Positions 1 through 6,367 of a stretch of 64,000 nucleotides of DNA are shown here, piece by piece. How positions within the stretch are numbered: the stretch's first letter is position 1; each line of letters starts with the position of its first letter. The notes under the pieces were generated by a model. It was not told the origin of the DNA, made no database searches, and saw only the letters and a list, made by a program, of their open reading frames with translations. This stretch comes from Verrucomicrobiaceae bacterium (lineage in GTDB: Bacteria > Verrucomicrobiota > Verrucomicrobiia > Verrucomicrobiales > Verrucomicrobiaceae), in the NCBI GenBank assembly GCA_016795485.1, contig JAEUHM010000007.1, forward strand, positions 1 through 64,000. Reading direction: 5' to 3'. The position numbers and the translations under genes are program-made.

Positions 1-30
1 TTTGCGGTGGTTTGCAGTAGTTTGCAGTGG
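1..30. repeat. 10-bp tandem repeat, three units
   Basis: Three back-to-back 10-mers, TTTGCGGTGG, TTTGCAGTAG and TTTGCAGTGG, differ from each other by one or two bases. A decayed fourth unit may follow. The window starts inside the array, so its full length is unknown. No function can be read from it. Confidence 0.6.
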
Positions 31-50
31 TTGAGCGATGAGTCTGAAGG

Positions 51-79
51 GTAGGGCGAGGTGTCCCCACCGAGCCGTC
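51..79. repeat. 29-bp dispersed repeat, copy 1
   Basis: This copy reads GTAGGGCGAGGTGTCC, then C, then CACCGAGCCGTC. A second copy at 172-200 differs at one base (T for the middle C). The 92 bases between the copies are not repeated. Such GC-rich non-coding repeats are typically spread through a genome, but that cannot be tested here. Confidence 0.75.
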
Positions 80-171
80 ACAGCAGGCCAAAGGACTCCC
101 TTCATCCCAATAACCAACAGCCCACCCCACGCCCCCAACAATCGCCAACCATCGCCAACGTCCCCTGGGAG

Positions 172-200
172 GTAGGGCGAGGTGTCCTCACCGAGCCGTC
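172..200. repeat. 29-bp dispersed repeat, copy 2
   Basis: Second copy of the repeat at 51-79, in the same orientation with one C-to-T difference. It is preceded by a short imperfect duplication of ATCGCCAAC around 141-159. No ORF with coding character spans the repeat. Confidence 0.75.
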
Positions 201-617
201 GTGGCAGTCCAATCAACATCATCTCCTGCCCAGTGCGAAGAAGACGGAAGACTGAAATCCAAACACAACACCGCTCTCTGTCTCAGACGTTGAATCACTC
301 CTTCATTCAGGTCTGGCGTCTGCTGTCTTCCCCTAACATTCTACTGCCACCATTCTTCTGCCATCCCGTCAAGAACCAAGCACCAGGAACAAAGAATAAA
401 CCTCCACCACCCCACCCCAAGGCAGTTAATCCGATCAAAATGTCAGCGCAATATCGATTGATCAAGATAGGCGTATGATCACAAAAGCCTCATGACTACC
501 GACATCCAAGCAAAAGGGCCCCAACCTTGACAGAACAAGCCCTCACCACCATGATTCGCCATGAAACAGTCCCAGAAATATCACTCGGTAGTGATATCGC
601 CTCACACTAATTAGACT
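201..617. other. gene-less stretch upstream of the cassette array
   Basis: No convincing gene is seen. The reading frames that cross this stretch are low-complexity Pro/His/Ser-rich shadows. A perfect 8-bp palindromic hairpin, ATATCACT-CGGT-AGTGATAT, lies near 577-596, shortly before the first core site at 618. It could be a promoter-proximal operator or part of a decayed recombination site. No integrase gene or attI-like site could be recognised. Confidence 0.5.
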
Positions 618-646
618 GTTAGCCCAACTTCAACCTCGCCCTCTAA

Positions 647-1471
647 ATGTCAGCTACGTTTACCAGTGGAGCCATCAAGCGCAGCATACGCAAGTTTACG
701 GACTATGCTGGCGATCTCTTGAAGTCAGACTACAATACCTTTGAGGATCGGCTGAACGTCTTCATACAGTTTTGTAGCTCAGACGAAGTGTTTTCCCGCA
801 TCCACGAGCAGCTCATTTCAGTTCCAAACGCTGACTTCGATTCGTGGTTTGCCGAGAGGCAGGCTACTGTTGGCAGCTTTGCTGGCAGCGGAAAGCTCAT
901 TTTCCCAGCTCAGCCTGAGGAGCGGCTGTCGATCATGTATCAGCTCCTTTACGGGGTATATGCCGGGAGCGTTCCTTTTCAGTCGTTCACGTTGCACTTT
1001 TTCGCCTTAGGGTCGAGCCGCTACGACGACTACATTTACGCTTTTAATGAGTCGGTGACTCAGCCGCTAGTTCGAGAGTTGGCTTATCGTCTTGACGAGT
1101 TAGACGAGCAACTCCCCGCCGAAAAGACGACAGAGGTATCACCTTCAGTGATACAGATCATTCATCACGCCACTAATGTTATTCAACAGCACGCCTCTGG
1201 AGAGAACATCCAACAGAGTGCCACTATTTCTTTGTCACCTGATCTTGCAGGTCTATTCGCACAGCTTCGATCTGCTGTGGCGTCCGCTGGATTGCCTCCT
1301 GCCGAGGCCAGAGAAGCCGAGGAGATTGTTGAGAGTGCTGCGTCTGAAGCTTCCCAACAGCGCCCTCGCTCATCTGTTCTACGAGCCCTTTTTCGCAGCC
1401 TTCCTGCATCGGATGCTATTCTCTCAATCACATCTTCAATCATCGAGATTATTTCCAACACAATGGGCTAA
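647..1471 (+). CDS. hypothetical cassette-borne protein, 274 aa, C-terminal hydrophobic helix
   Basis: I do not recognise the family. The N-terminal two thirds is a mixed, probably globular region. From about residue 165 it changes: a His/Gln segment (IIHHATNVIQQHASGENIQQ), then two predicted amphipathic helices rich in Ala/Glu, a short basic stretch (RPRSSVLRALFRSLP), and a hydrophobic helix at about residues 255-274 ending at the stop. A globular head, an N/Q-rich linker, paired helices and a C-terminal hydrophobic tail together resemble several small proteins of defence islands. That comparison is inference only. The ATG lies 23 bases after the core site GTTAGCC, and the stop TAA overlaps the inverse core GGCTAAC, so the gene fills its cassette. 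Confidence 0.75.
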   Translation: MSATFTSGAIKRSIRKFTDYAGDLLKSDYNTFEDRLNVFIQFCSSDEVFSRIHEQLISVPNADFDSWFAERQATVGSFAGSGKLIFPAQPEERLSIMYQLLYGVYAGSVPFQSFTLHFFALGSSRYDDYIYAFNESVTQPLVRELAYRLDELDEQLPAEKTTEVSPSVIQIIHHATNVIQQHASGENIQQSATISLSPDLAGLFAQLRSAVASAGLPPAEAREAEEIVESAASEASQQRPRSSVLRALFRSLPASDAILSITSSIIEIISNTMG

Positions 1472-1553
1472 CAATAAAGGCCGTATTGCTGCGAGGGGTT
1501 GAGTTTGTTGCTTTTGGGTTTCATCGAGCCAGCAACTACGGCCAGGGTTGAAC
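1466..1553 (+). repeat. attC-like recombination site A
   Basis: It starts with the inverse core GGCTAAC and ends at GTTGAAC (1547-1553), which fits the core consensus GTTRRRY. Inside, GGCCGTA+TTGCTG (1479-1491) pairs with CAGCAA+TACGGCC (1530-1543), leaving one unpaired C at 1536. This is the bulged-stem layout of attC sites. The 72 bases 1470-1541 are identical to 3101-3172. The outer heptamers are complementary only at AAC/GTT, as expected when the downstream core belongs to a different cassette. Confidence 0.6.
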
Positions 1554-1900
1554 ACTGCCATGCCGCGATAGCGGCTCCACTGCTGAGCTAGGCTTTAGAA
1601 TGGACATCGAGGCCCAAATACAATACTTCTTTGTTCATCTTTGTATGTGGTGTGTTGATTGCACTTTACTTCGCTCGCCGGATCAGGACTCCACGTCCTT
1701 CCCCGAACATGCGGATAGGCCTCGCCAGAAGCAGTCCGCGATTGATGAACGCTGCCGCGTTCACCCTAGCGGGAAAGCCGTTGGCTTTTCTGTCTCACTC
1801 CGTTCGGCTCATAAGCGGCCAGCACACCACGCCTTTTCAATCAGTCACGCTGCACCTCCGACTAGCTTGCGCTGGCTGGGCCGCAGCCATAAAGTCTCGG
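1470..1900. repeat. long imperfect repeat, copy A
   Basis: The first 72 bases (1470-1541) are identical to 3101-3172. After a divergent middle, similarity resumes: around 1679-1711 (GGATCAGGACTCCA against GGATCAAGACTCCA), at 1807-1837 (shared GGCCAGCACACCACGCC) and at about 1880-1900 (CCGCAGCCATA..GTCTCGG). Copy A carries about 77 extra bases (roughly 1729-1806) absent from copy B, including the putative core GTTCGGC. No convincing ORF lies within it, so it may be an ORF-less cassette copied behind two different genes. Confidence 0.6.
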
Positions 1901-1971
1901 CATCAAAAGAACGCGCAGGGTGGTCGAAGGCCCCCGAATACGGTACCACAGGCCACTGGTCATAACTATCC
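1554..1971. other. gene-less stretch between cassette ORFs
   Basis: Two overlapping frames are open here (1600-1965 and 1631-1975), but they overlap each other, have no protein-like composition and are not preserved in the paralogous copy B. I treat them as non-coding. The stretch holds the rest of long repeat A, a perfect small hairpin AAAGCC-GTT-GGCTTT near 1775-1790, and the putative core site GTTCGGC at 1802-1808 that would open the next cassette. Confidence 0.5.
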
Positions 1972-2442
1972 ATGAACGCGGAAGAAGCCGAAAAAATCGT
2001 CTGCCAGAAAAACAATGGCGAGCTTTTCGCGATGCTTGCACACCCTGAAGAATGGGTTCCAGAGGTGCTTGGAGCAGCTAAGGATCAGCTACGGACGAGA
2101 GGTATTGAGTTTACCCAAGCCATCCCGCAGAGCCAACCGCCACCACGCAGAGGCAACCCAGGCAACACCCATCGCGGTTTCATGCTTCTAGCAGTAATGG
2201 TTGCCATGGCAATCTTTGCCCAACCCAACATCGAAAATCCGCAAGAAAAGTTTCAGACGCTTCTGCGTTCGCAGAAGGCGAAAATCTACGAGGATGGCAA
2301 TCTGGTCACCACTGCCAAGCGATGTCTCTCTTGTGGTCGGGAGGTTCCTTTAGATTCTCAAGTTGGCCAGACCTGTCCACACTGCAGAGTTCGCTGGTCC
2401 AAAGAGGTCATTGGTCGAGCTGACCGTGGAGACGCTCAGTGA
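1972..2442 (+). CDS. membrane-anchored zinc-ribbon protein, hypothetical, 156 aa
   Basis: Three parts are visible. The N-terminal helical segment, residues 1-45, includes HPEEWVPEVLGAAKDQLRTR, a pattern seen at the start of assorted small bacterial membrane proteins. One transmembrane helix lies at about residues 64-78 (FMLLAVMVAMAIFA). The C-terminal zinc ribbon has two CxxC knuckles, CLSC and CPHC, about 17 residues apart. No catalytic motif is present. It may be a small adaptor or a redox- or nucleic-acid-contacting protein. It sits between a core-like GTTCGGC at 1802 and the attC at 2530-2655, so it is probably a cassette gene, although the 163-base leader is long for one. Confidence 0.7.
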   Translation: MNAEEAEKIVCQKNNGELFAMLAHPEEWVPEVLGAAKDQLRTRGIEFTQAIPQSQPPPRRGNPGNTHRGFMLLAVMVAMAIFAQPNIENPQEKFQTLLRSQKAKIYEDGNLVTTAKRCLSCGREVPLDSQVGQTCPHCRVRWSKEVIGRADRGDAQ

Positions 2443-2529
2443 GCAAACCATGTCGCCAAATAAAAATCCACAGATTAACATAAGTCCAGCATCCGTCTTA
2501 GACCTAGCCACTTCTGGGGTAACTCCAAG

Positions 2530-2655
2530 GCTGAACAAGGAGCGGCTGGACAACCGCTGGGGCTGCAGTGTCGGCCATGGTTTCCGTAACTTTAACCCGC
2601 CATCCCGTTTCGACGCTCATCCCGTCCCAGCGGCGCCAGCGCTTGAGCGTTCGGC
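2530..2655 (+). repeat. attC recombination site, classical architecture
   Basis: The outer boxes GCTGAAC (2530-2536) and GTTCGGC (2649-2655) pair over seven positions with one G-T wobble. Unpaired spacers of 4 and 5 bases follow. The inner box AGCGGCTGG (2541-2549) pairs with CCAGCGCT (2636-2643), leaving a single extrahelical G. A 4/2 internal loop follows, then CCGCTGGG (2554-2561) pairs with CCCAGCGG (2626-2633). This R-box, spacer, bulged L-box and terminal-stem layout is the known recognition structure of integron integrases. It is the strongest site in the window. Confidence 0.75.
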
Positions 2656-2677
2656 TTAAACTCGCAAGGTCACTCGA

Positions 2678-3133
2678 ATGACTTCTTCTGAGATCATCAC
2701 AGCAATCAGCATCCATTTGTTGGTTCCAGTCGCAGGTGTGGTGGCCTATCTCGCTCTTTGTCGGCGTCTATTCGTTGCTGGTGCCTCCCCCATGTTCTTG
2801 GCACAGCTTTTCCTGCTCTTTGTTTGCTACGGAGGCGTTCTTCTCGTCGTCCTGACCAGTTTGTTCTGGTATTGGTCTGGCATGGCGTCGTTGGGGGTAT
2901 TCTTCCTGATCCTGGCTGCACCGATTCTGCTTTTGCCTGTCTTGCTCAGTTTGTGGAAGCAGAAGAATCATTCATTAGCACACCGTATCGCGTTCCGAGC
3001 TTGCGGTGGGTATTACGTTCTAATTGCCGTGCTGCTGTGCTCGCTTCCATTGATGCGGAGCATGGTGAGCAGCCATACGCCCGAGTCCTCCAACAAGCCG
3101 AACAATAAAGGCCGTATTGCTGCGAGGGGTTGA
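2678..3133 (+). CDS. small integral membrane protein, hypothetical, 151 aa
   Basis: About four transmembrane helices are visible: roughly residues 9-27, 38-62, 67-90 and 104-125. Loops are short and no catalytic or metal-binding motif is seen. The ATG lies 23 bases after the core site GTTCGGC (2649-2655), the same spacing as the first cassette gene. The last ten codons (NNKGRIAARG) are encoded by the attC-like repeat at 3097-3172, so the reading frame runs into the recombination site, which is common in cassettes. The natural function is unknown. Confidence 0.7.
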   Translation: MTSSEIITAISIHLLVPVAGVVAYLALCRRLFVAGASPMFLAQLFLLFVCYGGVLLVVLTSLFWYWSGMASLGVFFLILAAPILLLPVLLSLWKQKNHSLAHRIAFRACGGYYVLIAVLLCSLPLMRSMVSSHTPESSNKPNNKGRIAARG

Positions 3134-3193
3134 GTTTGTTGCTTTTGGGTTTCATCGAGCCAGCAACTACGGTCCCGCAGAGCGGGATTGAAT
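3097..3193 (+). repeat. attC-like recombination site B
   Basis: The inverse core GCCGAAC (3097-3103) is perfectly complementary to the cassette's own 5' core GTTCGGC (2649-2655). Bases 3101-3172 are identical to site A. The bulged stem is CCGTA+TTGCTG (3112-3122) with CAGCAA+TACGG (3161-3172), again with one unpaired C. The 3' core aligned with site A's GTTGAAC is degenerate here (ATTGAAT, 3187-3193). An extra hairpin TCCCGC-AGA-GCGGGA (3173-3187) precedes it, so this end may be decayed. Confidence 0.55.
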
Positions 3194-3557
3194 GGGCTCG
3201 GTGTGATTCGTTCTGTTCGGTGAGTGAGCGATCCGCAGTGTCGTTGATGATGGTGATCTCCAGCAGATTGACTTCGTCTGTCTGGATGACTCGGCTCATG
3301 GAGGCCAGCAGATTCTTCTCTGATGGGTTGGAGTGTTGGTGGGCGTGAACGGGGGCGGTGGATGGCAATGACTGGTGTTTTGTGGCCGGTCCTTATTTGC
3401 GGGATCAAGACTCCATTTCCTTCGCTAACCATGAGCCCCAGCCTTTCCAGAAGGGGCCCGAGGCTCACAAGTGGCCAGCACACCACGCCTTTTTTAGTCA
3501 ACCGTGCCGCGCCCCAGATCAGCTCATGCTGATCAGTCCGCAGCCATAGGGTCTCGG
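3101..3557. repeat. long imperfect repeat, copy B
   Basis: Paralogue of 1470-1900: the first 72 bases are identical, then blocks of strong similarity are separated by divergent sequence. The best later block is 3463-3493 against 1807-1837. It follows an unrelated ORF, so the repeat moved or was copied independently of the gene in front of it. Confidence 0.6.
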
Positions 3558-3785
3558 GTGTGACAACGCGTTGTTTGAGTTAGTTGGTCGTTGAGCCAGG
3601 GCGTTTATAGCCAAGCCAACGACGCCTCAAGTGAGGGGAAGGATGCGTATTCTCATCGTCACCACCCTGAGCCCTGACTGTGAAATGGTCGATTTGGTGT
3701 TTGCTCGGCTCATGATTTGGATTGGAGAGTGAAAGGGTAAAAGGTTGCACGGACACTTGGCTCGGGTTATGCGCCTAGTGCATCC
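3194..3785. other. gene-less stretch before pyruvate kinase
   Basis: No supported gene. Frames such as the minus-strand one at 3013-3501 cross the upstream gene and the repeat, and lack family resemblance. The stretch holds the tail of long repeat B, a palindrome CAACGCGTTG near 3564-3573, an orphan core-like GTTGAGC at 3590-3596, and a possible hairpin GTCGTTG/CAACGAC around 3587-3623. It marks the switch from accessory to core chromosome. Confidence 0.5.
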
Positions 3786-5198
3786 ATGACCCGTAAGACA
3801 AAGATCCTCTGCACGCTCGGACCTGCTACCCAAACCCCCGAAGTTATTCGCGAACTCATCGCCAAAGGCGCTGATATCATCCGGTTAAACATGAGCCATG
3901 CCTCCCATGACTGGGTGAGGACGGTTTATGCCCGCGTTAGAGAGGCGGCCACTTCTTTGGATAAAGAGGTATCCGTATTGATGGACCTCACAGGCCCATC
4001 CATCCGCACGGGCGATGTGCCTGAGCCTTGGCAACTCTTGGCAGGAGACAAAGTGGAGTTTCTCCTCAAGGCTGACGCAAAGCCTACTCAAAAGTACTGT
4101 ACCACCGTCAACTACCCCGACCTCGGACGCGATTTGAAGAAAGCCGACACGATTTATGTGGATGGTGGCATGATCCAGATACGTGTCACAGAGCTCTCGC
4201 AGTTTCGGGTGGTCGGAGAAGTGCTGACTCCAGGGGAAATGAAGAGCCGACGGCACATCAATCTCCCTGGGGTGCCTGTGCGCTTGCCTCCACTGACGCA
4301 GAAGGACTATGTTGATCTTGACCTTGGCGTTGAACTTGGTGTCGACTTCTTCGCGCTCAGTTTCGCACGCGAGCCCGGTCATGTGCAGCACGTGCAGCTC
4401 TTGCTTGAGCAAAAAGGCAGCAAAGCTCGCGTCATCGCTAAAGTTGAGAATCAGCAGGCACTCGAGAATCTTGATGCTTTGGTGGAAGCTTCTGCGGGTA
4501 TCATGGTGGCGCGTGGAGATCTTGGTAGCGAATGCCCACTCGAGGATCTCCCCATCATCCAGCGACGTATCGTCGAGCGTTGTTCCTATCACGGGCGCAA
4601 GGTCATCGTAGCTACCCAGATGCTGGAAAGCATGATTGAAAACCCCGTGCCCACCCGTGCAGAAGTGACGGACATTTTCAACGCGGTGATTGAGCAAGTG
4701 GATTGCGTGATGCTAAGTGGCGAGACATCCGTAGGCCGCTATCCCGTTCGTTGTGTCGAGCTTTTGGATAAAGTGATTCAACGCATTGAAAAGCAATACC
4801 CCGCGGGCCGATTTGCTTCAGATGCACCTCTCAAGACGAACAAACACAAGACGGTGAAGTCAGCTATCGTTTTGGCCAACTCTATACCGGGCTCAAAGCT
4901 CCTCGTTTTCACGTTGCGCGGAGTCATGGCGCATCTCCTGGCACATCAGCGGCCTGAGTTTGCTCCAATCTATGCGTTCACACCCCATGAACACGTGAGC
5001 CGCACGCTCACAACAGCCCGCGGAGTCCACCCATTGCTCATGGATTTTAGTCCAGGCAACCCAGATGCCACGGTGCGCAACGCCATCCGCCTGCTGCGTG
5101 AGCGCGGGGTCGTGAAGGCAGGTGACCCGATCGTGATCCTATCCGATGCTCTCTACAACGACACGAATGTCGACGCGATTTTGCTGATGGAGGCTTGA
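3786..5198 (+). CDS. pyk: pyruvate kinase
   Basis: Catalyses phosphoenolpyruvate + ADP to pyruvate + ATP, the last step of glycolysis, in the cytoplasm. The N-terminus TKILCTLGPATQTPEVI and RLNMSHA are the usual start of the barrel. RVIAKVENQQAL matches the family signature around the catalytic Lys. VARGDLGSECP and the MLSGETSVGRYPV block are the metal and phosphate-binding segments. About 470 residues is the normal length, with the C-terminal regulatory domain from roughly residue 350. The B domain, residues 70-165, is present but divergent. It is monocistronic, faces the convergent epimerase and follows the accessory region. Confidence 0.97.
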   Translation: MTRKTKILCTLGPATQTPEVIRELIAKGADIIRLNMSHASHDWVRTVYARVREAATSLDKEVSVLMDLTGPSIRTGDVPEPWQLLAGDKVEFLLKADAKPTQKYCTTVNYPDLGRDLKKADTIYVDGGMIQIRVTELSQFRVVGEVLTPGEMKSRRHINLPGVPVRLPPLTQKDYVDLDLGVELGVDFFALSFAREPGHVQHVQLLLEQKGSKARVIAKVENQQALENLDALVEASAGIMVARGDLGSECPLEDLPIIQRRIVERCSYHGRKVIVATQMLESMIENPVPTRAEVTDIFNAVIEQVDCVMLSGETSVGRYPVRCVELLDKVIQRIEKQYPAGRFASDAPLKTNKHKTVKSAIVLANSIPGSKLLVFTLRGVMAHLLAHQRPEFAPIYAFTPHEHVSRTLTTARGVHPLLMDFSPGNPDATVRNAIRLLRERGVVKAGDPIVILSDALYNDTNVDAILLMEA

Positions 5199-5213
5199 GA
5201 GCCTCGGTGATTG

Positions 5214-6179
5214 TCAGACCACGTTGCCTTCGGCACGCATTTGGCGGAACCACTCCACGAACTTTGGGATGCCTTGTTCGATGTGAGTCGTTGCTTTGAA
5301 TCCTAGGTCACGAATGGCTTTGGACACGTCTGCCGATGTCAGTGGAACGTCACCTGGCTGCTCAGGCATTTGGTTGATGATTGCCGTTTTGCCCACTGCG
5401 CGCTCGATGGACTCGATCATTTCATTGAGCGACACGGTTTGCGACCCACCGAGGTTGTAGATCGAAGCTAACGGCTCGCCATTAAAGTTAAGTGCGCCCA
5501 TGATGCCGTCTACGATGTCGGTAATGAAGGTGTAGTCGCGCTTTGTGTTCCCGGCTCCGTACTTGTCGATCGGCTTCCCGTCCTCAATGGCACGAGTAAA
5601 CTTTGAGATGGCCAAATCGGGGCGCTGACGTGGTCCGTAAACCGTGAAAAAGCGCAATGACACAGTGCGGATTTTGTAAAGCTGAGCGTAGTTGGAGCAG
5701 ATTTGCTCGGTAGCCATTTTGGTCATCGCGTAAGGCGAAATCGTCTGCAAAATGGGATCATCTTCGTGGAAGGGGATCTTTGTGTTTACGCCATACACAG
5801 AAGACGACGAGGCAGAGACGAAGCGTTTTACGCCCTGTTTCCGGCACTCTTCCAGTAGGTAAAAGGTGCCCTTGATATTGGTGTCAATGTAGAGCTCTGG
5901 GGCCTCAATCGATGGCCTCACGCCCGCACGTGCTGCTAGGTGAATGATCGCATCAGGTTTCGCTTCGGCAAAGACCTTGGCGACCTGCTCTGGGTCGCGG
6001 ATGTCATATTCAAAAACCTGGACGTCTGATTGCATCCCACGGATATTGGCCCGCTTGATGGCGGGATTGTAATAGTCGTTGAAGTTGTCGAGGATGGCCA
6101 CGCTATGGCCATCACGCAGGAGGCGTTCGGAGGTGTGGGAGCCGATGAATCCGGCTCCACCAGTGACGAGGACTTTCAT
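5214..6179 (-). CDS. NAD-dependent epimerase, UDP-glucuronate 4-epimerase type
   Basis: Extended short-chain dehydrogenase acting on a nucleotide sugar, most like the UDP-glucuronate/UDP-galacturonate epimerases that supply surface polysaccharides. The Rossmann motif TGGAGFIGS is at residues 6-14. SASSSSVYG and Y150-x3-K154 (SPYAMTK) form the catalytic site. RFFTVYGPRQRPD is the substrate-binding segment typical of the family. I start at the ATG at 6179, which gives the canonical MKVLVTGG. The frame stays open 25 codons further but adds a non-conserved tail. There is no Shine-Dalgarno. The exact substrate is inferred. Confidence 0.92.
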   Translation of the reverse strand: MKVLVTGGAGFIGSHTSERLLRDGHSVAILDNFNDYYNPAIKRANIRGMQSDVQVFEYDIRDPEQVAKVFAEAKPDAIIHLAARAGVRPSIEAPELYIDTNIKGTFYLLEECRKQGVKRFVSASSSSVYGVNTKIPFHEDDPILQTISPYAMTKMATEQICSNYAQLYKIRTVSLRFFTVYGPRQRPDLAISKFTRAIEDGKPIDKYGAGNTKRDYTFITDIVDGIMGALNFNGEPLASIYNLGGSQTVSLNEMIESIERAVGKTAIINQMPEQPGDVPLTSADVSKAIRDLGFKATTHIEQGIPKFVEWFRQMRAEGNVV

Positions 6180-6252
6180 GAAGGAGGAAGGGAAGACGTG
6201 TCCACCCGGTGAAGGGGGCCGAAAAGTTCGCCTCGTTCGGAGTATTTGCAAC

Positions 6253-6266
6253 AATTGCGAGCAATT
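6253..6266. promoter_or_regulatory. perfect inverted repeat, possible operator
   Basis: AATTGC-GA-GCAATT is a perfect 6-2-6 palindrome between the divergent epimerase and Pro-rich genes. Two direct copies of ATGCATT follow at 6277-6283 and 6296-6302, 19 bases apart. The position suits a shared regulator site. No regulator can be named. Confidence 0.35.
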
Positions 6267-6300
6267 TGAGCGAAGGATGCATTCGATTTTGAGAAATGCA

Positions 6301-6330
6301 TTGACGCATTAGGCACGGAACCGCTAAATA
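6301..6330 (+). promoter_or_regulatory. candidate sigma-70 promoter
   Basis: TTGACG (6301-6306) and TAAATA (6325-6330) are spaced by 18 bases, placing a start about 30 bases before the ATG of the Pro-rich membrane protein. The -35 is one base off consensus and the -10 is weaker. It would drive the run of genes from 6368 to 10590. Confidence 0.4.
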
Positions 6331-6367
6331 AACGCTAGTTTACTTTTTTCCCTGATCACCCGTAACC

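Larger units (their letters stand above)
618..3193 (+). mobile_element. integron-type gene-cassette array without visible integrase (CALIN-like)
   Basis: Cassette boundaries are suggested by complementary core and inverse-core heptamers around each ORF. GTTAGCC (618-624) matches GGCTAAC (1466-1472). GTTCGGC (1802-1808) matches GCTGAAC (2530-2536) with one wobble. GTTCGGC (2649-2655) matches GCCGAAC (3097-3103). The first and third ORFs each begin exactly 23 bases after their core site. Sites after the inverse cores fold into bulged stems like attC. All ORFs point the same way, as usual in cassette arrays. No intI gene lies in the window, so this is either the distal part of an integron or an integrase-free cluster. 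The stretch 1554-1801 and the end after 3172 are not well resolved. Confidence 0.6.

Noticed and set aside
1744-1808. Short attC formed by GATGAAC and GTTCGGC
   Set aside because: The outer heptamers partly pair, but the inner boxes are not complementary.
1600-1975. Two overlapping plus-strand ORFs in the repeat tail
   Set aside because: They lie in the non-coding repeat, are not conserved in the other copy, and have no protein-like character.
2363-2659. 98-aa plus-strand ORF
   Set aside because: Overlaps the end of the zinc-ribbon gene and the attC hairpin; composition not protein-like.
3013-3501. 162-aa minus-strand ORF opposite the second repeat
   Set aside because: Crosses the membrane-protein gene and the repeat; no family resemblance.
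3590-3596. Core-like GTTGAGC as the end of another attC
   Set aside because: No inverse core with complementary L-boxes was found within 140 bases upstream.
3885-4697. Long minus-strand frame inside pyk
   Set aside because: It is the antisense shadow of a clear pyruvate kinase.
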